From Pleodorina starrii (lineage: Eukaryota; Chlorophyta; Chlorophyceae; Chlamydomonadales; Volvocaceae): DNA of 64,000 bases. Below the pieces are notes generated by a model that did not search any database, was not told the origin of the DNA, and saw only the letters and a program-made list of their open reading frames with translations. How positions within the stretch are numbered: position 1 is the first letter of the stretch; every line of letters starts with the position of its first letter. The DNA lies in NCBI GenBank assembly GCA_030267565.1, contig BRXU01000015.1:1177001-1241000 (forward strand). The letters are read 5' to 3'. The position numbers and the translations under genes are program-made. This document shows, in pieces, positions 1 to 9,731 of this stretch.

Positions 1-2087
1 CTCCCCGCGCGGCTGCTGCCGCTGCTGCTGCTGCCGCGACAACGATGAATCCGCTTGCGCCTGCACGTACGACTGCGCATGTCGTTGTACGACAAGGATG
101 TTGCCGGGCAGCAGATCGTTGTGGCACAGCACCCGAGGTGACCCCACGCGGCCGCACATCTCCCGCAGCGCCGTCAGCTCGGCGCGCATGGCGCCAAAGT
201 CGACCTTGACGTACGCCGCCTGCTTGGCGGCGTCGTGCGGGAACGACAGCGCCGCCGCCATCGCCAACCAACCAAACATCGCCTCCCACTGGGACGAGTA
301 CTCAGCGCTCTCCTGACCCTCGCCACCACCACCACCACCACCATCACCATCACCCGGCACAGGCTTGGGCGCGGCTGCGCCGGGGCCGGGTGCCGCGGCG
401 GCGGCGGCGGCTGCCGCCGCTGCCGCGGCGCAGGCGCCTGCGGCGCCGCCGGCGGCGGTGGCGGCGGGTTCCAGTTGGAGGTCGTGGAAGGCGCGCAGGC
501 GGCGGGCGATGTGCGGCACGAACCGTGGGTCGGACATCTCCTCCGGCGTCAGCGTCTTGGCGAACAGGAAGCTCTCAATGCGGCCATTGGCGAACAGCCC
601 GATCACCTGCGCGAGCGCCAGGAGGGCGGGGACTCACCGCGTACTCAAGCCGCCGGAGGTTGTTGCCCCCAGCCTAGGGCGCCAGACCGGGCCCGGCGTC
701 AACGGCAACCACGGCCACAGCAACAGCCGCAGCCCGCTGGGCTGAGTTGGGCAGACGCACCCGCCACCGCAGGCGAGGCGGTCCGCGGCCGGACTGGGCA
801 GGCACAGCCATCCAGGATCGCAAGAGAGGCATGGCTCCTCTCCTCTCCCTTAAGAGGGCAGCCAGCGATCCGTAACTTAGGGGTTGGCGGACAGGCCAGG
901 CCTCGGGCGCAGCAACGGACGGCGGCTGCGATAGCAGCTCCGAAACCCACCCACCGGCGCTCCAAAGCCCGCGGCGTTGAGGCGCAGCAGCAGCCGCCTC
1001 TCCGCCTCCCGGTCGATCAAGAGCTCCGTTTTGTCGCCAAACACCTTCAACACGCGCAGCGACCACGACATCAGAACCAACACAGGGGTGGGTGGGCGGG
1101 CGGGCGGGTGGGTGTGCGCGAGGCAGCGCTACATTATACTCCTTGCCCAGGGTAAGGCACCGGTCGCATGCCGCACGTCACCACGCCGCCCCGTCCCCCT
1201 CCGCCGTCCGCACCCACCGCTCGCTCGCGCGCCCCTGCGGCCCTCCCCTCCCCATCCCTCTCTCCCCCGCCCCTCCCCCACGGCCCACGGCCTTGCCGGC
1301 AGAGCCCTCCTCCCTCCTTTCCCTTCCCTCCTTTCCCTTCCCTTCCCTTCCCTTCCCTTACAAGTGGGGCCCCGGATGCACCCCCCGCCGGTCCGCAGTG
1401 CGGCCTGACCTGGCCCGCCACCCGGCCCGGCACGCCGAGTGGACCGGCGGTTTGGTGTGGTGTGATGTGGGGCAATCGGGGTGCGCCGCTGCGCTGCGCT
1501 GCGCTTCTCTTCGCTTCGCACGCTGTGGCCCCACGCAGAGTGTGTCGCCGTCACACCTTGACAGCGACGGGCTGCAGCGGCGGTGGCGGCTCCACTTTCA
1601 CCAACAGATTGGAGATGCCGCCGCTGATGCGCGACACCTTCGGGGCGTTGGGGTTCGGGAGGCAACGCAGACGTCACGTTGTGGGTGAGGTGTAGGGTCG
1701 AGCGAGGGTGCCGAAGGCGGGTGGTTGTTTTTTGGGTGTTTGTGAGGGAGTGAAATGGGTCTGTCCGCTGCGTCGAGTGGTGCGCGGGAGCATGGAAAGG
1801 GGTCTCATTGTGCGGGGCGCTGTCGAGGCTCTGTGGATGCGCTGGGGTGCTGGGGGCGCTGGGCCGAGGGCGCGGGATGCGAAGGGTCCGTTTGGGCTGA
1901 CGCACGTGGGCAGGACGACCGTCGTGAAGAGTTGATGGTTACCCCACCCGCTCCTTACCTGCATATCCGATATGTGCAGGTCAGCCCATCCCTCCAGCAA
2001 GCGCGTGCAGAGCAGCTTGATCTGCCGCTCTGCCTCCTCCTGGCCATCGCTGAAAGTGATGCTCACCGGATCCTCAGGAACGCTCAT
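1..2087 (-). CDS. EKI1: Ethanolamine kinase (choline/ethanolamine kinase family), C-terminus beyond the window
   Basis: Probably phosphorylates ethanolamine with ATP, the first step of the CDP-ethanolamine route to phosphatidylethanolamine, in the cytosol. Exons on the minus strand are 2087-1959, 1637-1557, 1044-955 and 606-1; all introns are GT-AG and phase 0. The start is the ATG at 2087. Seen in the translation: RISGGISNLLVKV in exon 2 (the N-lobe ATP-binding loop typical of ethanolamine kinases), VFGDKTELLIDREAE in exon 3, and the phosphotransferase (Brenner) motif CHNDLLPGN encoded near 95-130. At least 302 residues are visible; the final part of the kinase lobe lies left of base 1. Between the exon-4 start and the Brenner motif sits an Ala/Gly/Pro-rich low-complexity insert (about 320-470) not usual in the family. 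Choline kinase activity cannot be excluded from sequence. The gene is divergent from the thioredoxin-fold gene, with 271 bp between start codons. Confidence 0.88.
1312..1362. repeat. Polypyrimidine CCTTC-type tract in a kinase intron
   Basis: A run of CCTTC/CTTTCC units on the plus strand lies inside the second intron of the ethanolamine kinase gene, so the pre-mRNA carries a GGAAG-rich purine tract. It is simple-sequence DNA with no reading-frame role. Confidence 0.8.
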
Positions 2088-2358
2088 AGATACAACTATA
2101 ATAAAGGGCAGTCGATTCGAAAAAAGTTGTTATATTTTATTGGGGTAGCACTTAAGTTCGTAGCATGGTTGGGCAGTTGGAAGCTGGCAAGCTGCCCTTC
2201 CCGCGCCGCGCCACGAGGGCCCAACGATGCTGTTCGCAGCCAACTGTCTCTCGATTTGATTCCGACGGCCATTTTTCTAAGTTTTCCTCTGGAGGGTTTA
2301 GACACATATCGTCTGGGAATATTGTAGCGTTGACGGGCAACCGCAAGTTGACATCAGG
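2088..2358. promoter_or_regulatory. Divergent intergenic promoter region
   Basis: 271 bp separate the start codons of the minus-strand kinase and the plus-strand thioredoxin-fold gene, so both promoters and 5' UTRs must share this interval unless there are non-coding 5' exons. It is AT-richer than its surroundings around 2095-2160 (ACTATAATAAAGG, TTATATTTTATT). No canonical TATA box could be assigned to either gene with confidence. Confidence 0.55.
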
Positions 2359-4846
2359 ATGGGGCCAGGACTAGGCGTCGTAGTAGCCTTGACGCTGCTC
2401 TTGACCGCATCTAGCGCCTTCGGAAATTACTACCCCACCGAGGTGGTAGAGCTCACCGATGCGAATTTCGAGCACGACACGCAAGCCTCGACCGGCCAGA
2501 CCACGGGCGTCTGGGCAGTGCTCTTCACCGACAGCACCCTCAAGCGCCACGAGCGCGCGGTGCAGGTGGTGGCAGAGCTGGCGCAGGATGACGAAAAGGA
2601 GCTGATCTACGCGCAGGCACGTAATCACACACACGACGCCCCTGGCGGGTTATGGCGTCCGCCGTTTCGCATCCCCCCCACCCCCGCGTCCACACACACC
2701 CTCCCAGCGTTTCCCAGGCGCGGGCGCTGATACAGTGGGGTGTTGGGTGCCCCAACCGCCCCGGGCAGAGCCCTCACTGCTACTTCGCTGTGCTGCTGCG
2801 ACCCCCGGTACTACCGACCGCAACACCCGCTGGCCGCGATTCGATGCGATCGCTGGGTCAGCGGCGCTGGTGCCGGCCCCGCCGTTATGGCTAACCAGGC
2901 GACGGGCCTTGCGTGCCGTGGTCGCCATCCCTGCAGGTGGACGTGGCCCGCAACATCAGGCTGGCGCGGCGCTTCGGTGACGTGATCTTCCCGCCCTGCA
3001 TCCTGCTGTTCAGGAGCCAGCAGGTGCCGAGGAGGGAGGGAGGGTCACTTCGGCCGGGACGGGCACGGGAGAAAAGCAATGGGGGGGAGGGAAGAAAGAG
3101 AGGGGGGCCAGGGAGGGATCGGGGCCCTCTTCAAAGCAGCCGGGGAAATCGGGGTACTCCGTGAGACAGCGGGTGACCCAAGAGGGGGAATGGGAAGGGG
3201 CCTGGCTTCCTTCCACTGCCGCCGCCGGCCTGGTGCCTCAGCGCCAGCGGTGGCGCCCTACGAGAGGAGGTACCGCGGGGCTGCGACGCCGGCGGTACTC
3301 AGGTGCTCAGGTGTCAGGCCGGTGTCTTCGTCTAGGAGCACCGACCAGCCGTTCTCCTCACTCACCACGGCGCCGCTCCCTCCCTCCCTCCATCCCTCCA
3401 TCCATCCATCCCTCGCCCTTGCCGTGCGTGCGACTGCAGATGTACGTCTTTGACCAGTCCTTTGACCGGGAAGACATCGCACAGCAGATACGCGACTTTG
3501 TGGCCAGCGGATACGCGCTTGCGGTGAGCAGCAGAAGCAGAAGCTATAGCAGCAGCTGTAACAGAACCTGTAGCAGCCGCTGTGGTTTCCTGCATGGACC
3601 GGGTAGTCGGGGTTCGGGCCGCGGGCCGCGGGGCACGTCTAACTCCCCGCACCGCACCCCGCAGAGCCCGCTGGACGTTCCGGAGCCTCGCGACCGTCAG
3701 ATCAACCTGGTGAGGGCAGGGGCGGGGCGGGGCGGGCGGCGGCCGGGGGGAGGCCCGTTCTTCATCGGGTCATTTCGGTGGGACATTGACCGCGTGAACA
3801 CCTAGCGTGTGGGCACCCCGAACGCCAGGCCAGGCGAGGCGGACGAGAAGGCGGGCGATACGTGGGGAGGGTGGGGCAGGATGCGGCGAGGGGCATCGAC
3901 CCTTCCACCGCGCGGAAGAGAGGACAGTGGCCAGAGCTCGCCGCATGTCGCTCCCGCCTGCGGAGGGCCGCCGGGGGTTGCTGGTACCATTTTTTCTGCT
4001 GTTGTTACGTTCGAGAGCTCCAGGCTAGAGCCAGCGGGCTGCGCACTGTTGGGGAGACACGACGCCTCGTGGGGAAAGGAAAGCGCGCCCAGACCGGACC
4101 AGACCAGACCAGACCAGGCAGTACAATTCACGCCCCGCCCTTCCTCTCCTGCCGCAGGAGGAGCTGAGGGCGGGTACTCAAATGGACTTCAAGACAGTGG
4201 GCTTTGCAGTGCTCCTGATCGTGGGGGTGAGTGCGGTGTCACGTAGGGGGCGGAGGAGAAGGAAAGAGGGGCCAGCGGAGGAAGGCGCGGAGGCACGCAG
4301 GGCGCCGGGAAATGGCGATTGGGGTTTTGGTTTCTTTGATGTTTGGGGGCTGCGGAAGCTTGTACGTCCACCCAGGCGTCGGATTGAGGCGCTGACCAAC
4401 AGCAGCACAGCCGAGACAGGCGGAGCGGTGGGGCAGTCGGATTGGGAAAGGGGGCTGGGTCGTTTGGGCGTTACAAACCGGACCGCCGCCGGGGAGGCGG
4501 CAGGCCGTACAGGTCGACTGCCGTACAAGGCAAGGGCCTGAGATCAGGGCAGCTGCTGAGGCCCTGGGCACCCGTCCTTCCCCTGAATCCGCCTACCCTC
4601 TCCTGAGTGCCGACGCCGACGATGCGCTGGCGCCGCTGCCATCACGCTTCTGCGCGCCTGCAGGGTCTCCTCTTCCAAACGTGGGCGGTCGTGAACAAGG
4701 ACAAGTTCCGGTCCGAGGCCGGGACGTCAGCGACCAAGAAGGCGAGCGAGAAGGCCGCGCCGGCGGCCGCGGCTGCAGCTACGAAGCCCGCCGCTTCGCC
4801 AGGGGGCAGCAAGGGCGGAGCGTCCAAGAAGACGAAAGCATCGTGA
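2359..4846 (+). CDS. ER membrane-anchored PDI-like protein with a CXXC-less thioredoxin domain
   Basis: Six exons: 2359-2616, 2937-3023, 3440-3523, 3665-3709, 4158-4226 and 4664-4846, all phase 0, giving 241 residues. Residues 1-22 look like a cleavable signal peptide (MGPGLGVVVALTLLLTASSA). A thioredoxin-like domain follows: VVELTDANFE, then VWAVLF, then VDVARN and FGDVIFPPCILLF, which keeps the cis-proline. Where PDIs have WCGHC this protein reads TDSTLKR, so it should lack thiol-disulfide activity. One hydrophobic segment lies at about residues 172-191, and the lysine-rich tail ends KTKAS, a KXKXX-type ER retrieval signal. Inferred topology is type I in the ER, with a lumenal fold and a cytosolic tail. 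A binding or scaffold role resembling non-catalytic TMX/PDI relatives is likely, but the substrate is unknown. Intron 1 has a GC donor in this model; see the findings. Confidence 0.8.
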
Positions 4847-4970
4847 TGCGTGTGGGCGCGTTGGCGGTAACCCGCACCTTTGCAAAAGGTTGGGGGGTGG
4901 AGGATTGTGGGCTTTAGGACGGGGGCGCGACCCATGAGTCGGCGCGGGCTGTATCGTGTGCGCCCATCCA

Positions 4971-4975
4971 TGTAA
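4971..4975 (+). terminator. Poly(A) signal TGTAA of the PDI-like gene
   Basis: TGTAA, the usual green-algal polyadenylation signal, lies 125 bp after the stop codon at 4844-4846. This fits a short 3' UTR ending shortly after 4985. Confidence 0.6.
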
Positions 4976-4985
4976 GGAGAAGCGC

Positions 4986-6491
4986 CTGGTAAACTGCTCC
5001 CGGGTGGGCCGCATTAGGGGGTGAACGGGTGATGCTCTCGCCGCACCGATTTACCGCGCGGCGTCCCTTGCATGGCAGTGAGGAGCCCCTGTGTGCCTGG
5101 TTAAGGAGCCGACTGGCCGACTGGCCGTTCACTGCTGTTTTTACAAGGTGTGGAGCTGTCTTGAGGGAGCGTCGAACCAAACCAGACCAGTCCGCTGACG
5201 GGCCCCTTGCTCGCCAGCGTCTTGCCGCGGGTCGGGCCACGGCCCTTGACGGGCGCCGTCGGCGTCCAGGTGTCATTACGTACGGCAGTGGTGCGGAGGT
5301 GGGGTCTGGACGATGGTATACACGATGGATGGTGGGAAGAAGGATCTGCTGTCGCTGCCGAAGGCGCGGCTGCGCCCTCGCACGAAGGGACGAGACCCAC
5401 TGGGTACCATTTCGCGTGGACGGGACTGGACCCATTCGAGTACAGTGCAAAGTCCTCCAATCCGCGGCAACGATGTGCTGGCTTCGCCCGCCAGCAGAGG
5501 CCGGGTTGTGCCCGCCCTTGACGTCCACCTCCCCCGGCCTGGACGCATGCATACCTTCCGCGCGTCGAGGGGTGAGCAATATATAGCAACTAGTCACACA
5601 CCAACCTTGTCAACCAATAAAAATGCAAGCGACTTGCCTACATTCTTCACGCCACATAAAATTAAAGCCGCCCCGGCGGGACGCCGTACCAACGCCACCC
5701 AACATTGTACCGCGTCGTACACGGCCGCTATCCACGACCAGCACGGTTGGGCACGTGAAACTACAATACAGCTGAACGCGGGTATTCGACCTTTCCTTGC
5801 ATAACTTCATAGGCTGTAACGGGGGAGAGGAGCCCGCTGTAACGGGGCAGAGAACGCCCGACACCACAACACCGCAGGTTCATCAGGGAGGGTGGGGGTG
5901 CCAGCTGGAACGGCGCCGCGCAGGACAACGGTCGCATGCTTGCAAGACACTCTCGGCGGCCATGGTATTCCAGCACCGCCCTCGTGCCGTGGTCACAAGA
6001 AGACCTTCGCAGCCCGCATTGCCCGCTAGTGCCCCGCAAAGGAAAGCGCGACTCCCTAGTCATCGCGGCCTGACCCGGCTACCCAACAAGCATGTACTGA
6101 TGTACAGGACCCCAATAACCAGCACAAGCAGAGGCCCATGGGGAGGACGCACCAGGCAGCACCAGAATCAAGCGGCGGTTTCTCGCAAGCACATCACCTC
6201 GCCACACACCCACACCCACATGTCAGACACCCGCCGCTGAAAACCTGACCTGCCGCATGCTCACCGCGCTCGGTTCGCACAGCTGCAGGCAACAGAGCCT
6301 TCCCTCCCCTCCTCTCATCTGCGAAACATCATCCGAGATCCAACCCATCCCACCACCCTCCCACATGCCCTGGCAGGCCCCACCGCCGCGCCGTCCGCCG
6401 GTGCAGGCGCACACTCGCGCACACTGCGGGACCCTCGCCATCGCCAACAACGCCCGGCGCCGCCACACCTGCCGTCCGCTCCCGCTCCCGC
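4986..6491. other. Intergenic stretch without a recognised gene
   Basis: Open frames exist on both strands (up to 227 codons, 4914-5597 minus), but none shows a recognisable domain or clean exon boundaries. On the minus strand a TATATATT at about 5575-5583 precedes an open frame running toward 4914. On the plus strand TGTAA occurs at 5815-5819 and 5838-5842. These could belong to a transcript I cannot define. Confidence 0.4.
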
Positions 6492-7885
6492 TCACGCGCT
6501 AACCTCCGTCCCCGGCACCGTCGACGTCCCCGGCACCGTCGGCGTCGCCGGCACCGTCAGCGTCGCCGGCACCGGCCCTGCTGGGGTCTCCTGCAGGTAC
6601 TCCTTGAGCGCCGCACTGACCGCCTTGGCTGCGGCCTCGTCCGAGCGCGACCGCAGCACATCCAGCAGCCGCCGGTAGGCCACCACCACGCCCTTGTCGC
6701 CCGCCGGCCGCTTGGCGCGGAAGAGCTCCACCAGGCGGTCCAACAGAGCCGCGTCGGCGCCCTCAGGGGCAAGCTCCTCGACCATCTGCGGATGGCGAAA
6801 GGGGACGGGTGCGAGGGGTACTTAATGAAGATGCGAAGCGGCCGAGGGCCCTCCCCGCCCGCCCTCCTGTCGTTCCGCCTGCGCACCTCCGCTGCAAAGT
6901 AGGTGGACAGCGCGAACACGTCGGCGTTGGCGAAGATGTCCAGGATGAGCGGCTTGCCGTTGGGCATGCGCAGCGCCAGATGGCAGATGCGGGCCAGCCA
7001 CTTCTTGCGGACGGGCCTGCGCCATGGCGGGCGGACAGCGGCGACGACCGAGTGGAGTGAACAGCAGCGACCGAGACTACCGTTTAGACACTGCTGCCGC
7101 TGCCGCTTCCACTGGGGAGCACCGCTTGTGTCGGGGCGCTGCAACGGTCCAGCAGGCAGCCGCCTTCTGTTCGTCATCCGCAGTGCCCCAACTACGGCTG
7201 CCCCCGGGAGCAACAAGTCACTAGCTCATTACGTACTCGTCCAAAGGTTCGGGGTGCCATGCTAGACCGAATGGGCTTGCGTGGGGCATGGAGGGACGCG
7301 GCACGCTGCTGCGGCAGGGGTATGCAGGCCGCGGGTCCTTGGACGCAGACAAATGGACGGGGGATGACACACCGGCAGCGTTTGCCCTCTGACGGTTCAG
7401 GTACTGGGGCCCCCCACGCAATCCCTCATGTTCGCGCTGAAAGCGCACCAGTCAAGCTCCAGTGCACCCGGAAAGGCCCGTTTCGTAGCAACGTGCTTGG
7501 CAATCAGCGCAAGCACACGCTGAGCATTCTCCAGCGAGCGGATGCTCTCGACCTGCACCCTCGCAGCGCAGCATCGGTCAGCCCCGAAACGCTGTTTGGC
7601 TATACGCAGTCTCAATAGAAGGATGTGTAGTGACGGAAACGTGCACACGCTGCTTACCAGGACACGGCCATCCCCTTTGGGCAACGTTCCGTTCGTAGCA
7701 ATTCTTTCTTGCATAGCCAGATATACATCGCCAAAAGGGACGCGCTCTACCTCCCTTTTCACAGCGTGGCAGGGTGGTATCCGCTGAGGGAGAAATCGAC
7801 CTCCGACCGCGGAGTTGCGTGAACACACGCGAACATGGCTGTTGCAAGATCGTTGAAGCAATTTATTCATTTCCAAGATGAATTT
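6492..7885 (-). CDS. Unrecognised protein, last four exons of a minus-strand gene
   Basis: The exon model on the minus strand is 7885-7658 (acceptor TTTCAG, donor GTAAGC), 7552-7449 (acceptor TGCAG, donor GTGCGC), 7016-6887 and 6785-6492 (stop). The phases join without conflict (0, 2, 0), which is the main support. The 252 visible residues include a helical-looking core: RSLENAQRVLALIAKHVATK, WLARICHLALRMPNGKPL, FALSTYFAAEMVEELAPEG and a Lys/Arg/Ala-rich helix VVAYRRLLDVLRSR. The C-terminal tail repeats a VPATPTVPGTST-like Pro/Thr/Val motif. The two downstream exons are well supported. The two upstream exons are less certain, because the 7552 exon could alternatively read through to a stop at 7397-7399. 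The first exon(s) were not found. I do not recognise the family and assign no function. Confidence 0.5.
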
Positions 7886-9731
7886 CTGAAAGGAAAGAGG
7901 GTTCGGAAAAGGCCCTAGGTTTGGGTGGCGGACGAGTGGACCAGGCTGGGACCAGGTGCACAGTGGGCGGAAGCGTCTATATTTCGACTGTTATGATTTC
8001 AACTCTCCCATGACTGTCAACTTGGTCTCTGAATAAGTAATTTACGGCATCCGAGAAGCGAGAACCCACTTGGAATCGGTTGGTCGTACGCTGCCTTGAC
8101 CACTTCGGCTTTGGTTCGGCTTCTTAAAACTGGGTGCAACACTGCAGGAACACACCGCTCGGCTCTTGTAACCATCGCATCCCAGTGTGATTAAATGTTG
8201 GACTGAGACTGGTATCGCACTCGTCTCCTGTCCCGACCCGTGTGCAGCTCACAAAGGTGCGAAGGGCTCTTCAGCAAACGGCATACGGTATGCGCTGATG
8301 CATATAATTGCACTTGCTCTCCTCTCAGGATTCCATCGGAACCGCAAAGCGACCCTTGGGTCGTCTGCTAGGAAGGTATTGCCGAATACGTCCAAGGCGG
8401 AACCTGGGGTGCCTGCAAAAGGCTACTGGTGCTATTTGCTGCTGACAATGTCGGCATCGAATAGCTTTTCGGGGGAGCCTGATTGGGTTGTCTCGTTCGT
8501 TTTGTCTTAAGGCTGCGATGTCATGTACTGTAGGTAGGCGCAGACAGCACATGCTACACGCGTGCACGGCTGGCTGTGGGATTAATAAAAACGATACCGC
8601 AGCGGAGGGACGTAGGGGACCGAGGGCTGTGGGGCTAGCCGGATGGTAAACCCTTGATACTACTCATAGGGGAACACGGCCCTCCACAACTGCAACTTGG
8701 GCTCACCCGGTGGCAACAAGTCGTGCAGCATACATGCATGTGGTGCCCAGTGGCGCCGATAGAGTGTGCAGGGGCGACGCCAGGATACCGGGCATCAACT
8801 GGTTGGAGTCTGGTAACTGGACCAAATAGATAAAGCGGAAGCATTTGTGAGCCTTAATGGTGTTGGGGATTGCGCTCAGGCACTCAGTTCCAGGGGCTGC
8901 AAGACTGCCAGCACACTGAAATATCGGGTGGCCTTTGTAGCCCCACAGGTCATGCACGTGGCTCTACACTGTTCCCCTCTCCATCTTGTTCGCCTGCAGA
9001 TTGCACACTGGAACCTGCCGGTCAGGCACCATGAGGTTTAGGAAAGGCCGGAGGAATTCAAGTGCAGGCTTTGGCAGGATAATGGTGCGGATGGTTGGCC
9101 GTCTGGAAGGGCGGAGGCTCACTACGGAAGGGCTGCGGAGAGTCCACAGGTCAGGATGACGGCGTTCGGTACCATAAACCGAAAGGGAGCCAGTGCACAA
9201 TGAGTTCATGTTGAATCTTGCGGGTATGGATGGGGAAACCTCTGCGTGCAACTGTACGGACCAATTTTTCGCGGTTGCCAAGTTCCCAGCACCGAAACCA
9301 TGGGATCTTGGCCTACTCATACCTGCTTACTCTGCCATGAATAAGCGAGACTTGTCCATCTAGCTCTGTCGCGATCTTTCTGTGCTGAGCTGCCGACTCC
9401 GTGTTTCGTTGCAAAGTTCAGTTTCAGGACGCACCTTTCACGCTTCGTCGCTGGTATTACCGGAAGTATTCAGACACGATATTAAAACAGATTATATACT
9501 GCTGCATACCGGTATCGATTGCTCTAGTGGGCGGAGCTTACCAATTTGCTTGCATGGGTCCCCGCGCGTGTTAAAGTTAGGAACTCACATTTACGCACAT
9601 GTAGTAAGCTTATATTGATATAGGACTACGAAGAGCGTTTGACCGCTGTTCCGGACGAGCGGCAACCGCTCCGTCGCCGACAGCTCAGCCTCCCAGCTGC
9701 TCATACATCTTGGACATTCCCAAAGGGAGAA
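7886..9731. other. Interval that probably holds the undefined 5' part of the minus-strand gene
   Basis: The 7885 exon opens with an acceptor, so upstream exon(s) must lie at higher coordinates. Candidates are minus-strand open segments at 8703-8957 (ending in a GTGAGC donor) and 8964-9320, but acceptors and phases did not settle into one model. AT-richer sequence with TATATACT near 9493-9500 may belong to the promoter of the DEG9-like gene. Nothing else is recognised. Confidence 0.35.

Noticed and set aside
235..1155. 306-codon plus-strand frame over the left end
   Set aside because: It is the antisense shadow of the ethanolamine kinase exons 3-4 and introns, which match a known family.
4914..5597. 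227-codon minus-strand frame with an upstream TATA-like box
   Set aside because: An equally long frame is open on the plus strand (5029-5586) and neither resembles a known protein; it overlaps the 3' UTR of the PDI-like gene.
7397..7448. Read-through of the 7552 exon to a stop at 7397-7399
   Set aside because: Possible, but the phase-2 donor at 7448 joins exactly to the orphan exon at 7016, which otherwise has no start; kept only as an alternative.
9639..9731. Upstream extension of the DEG9-like protein to 9639
   Set aside because: That frame starts with TTG just after a stop codon at 9621; the first ATG in frame is 9732.
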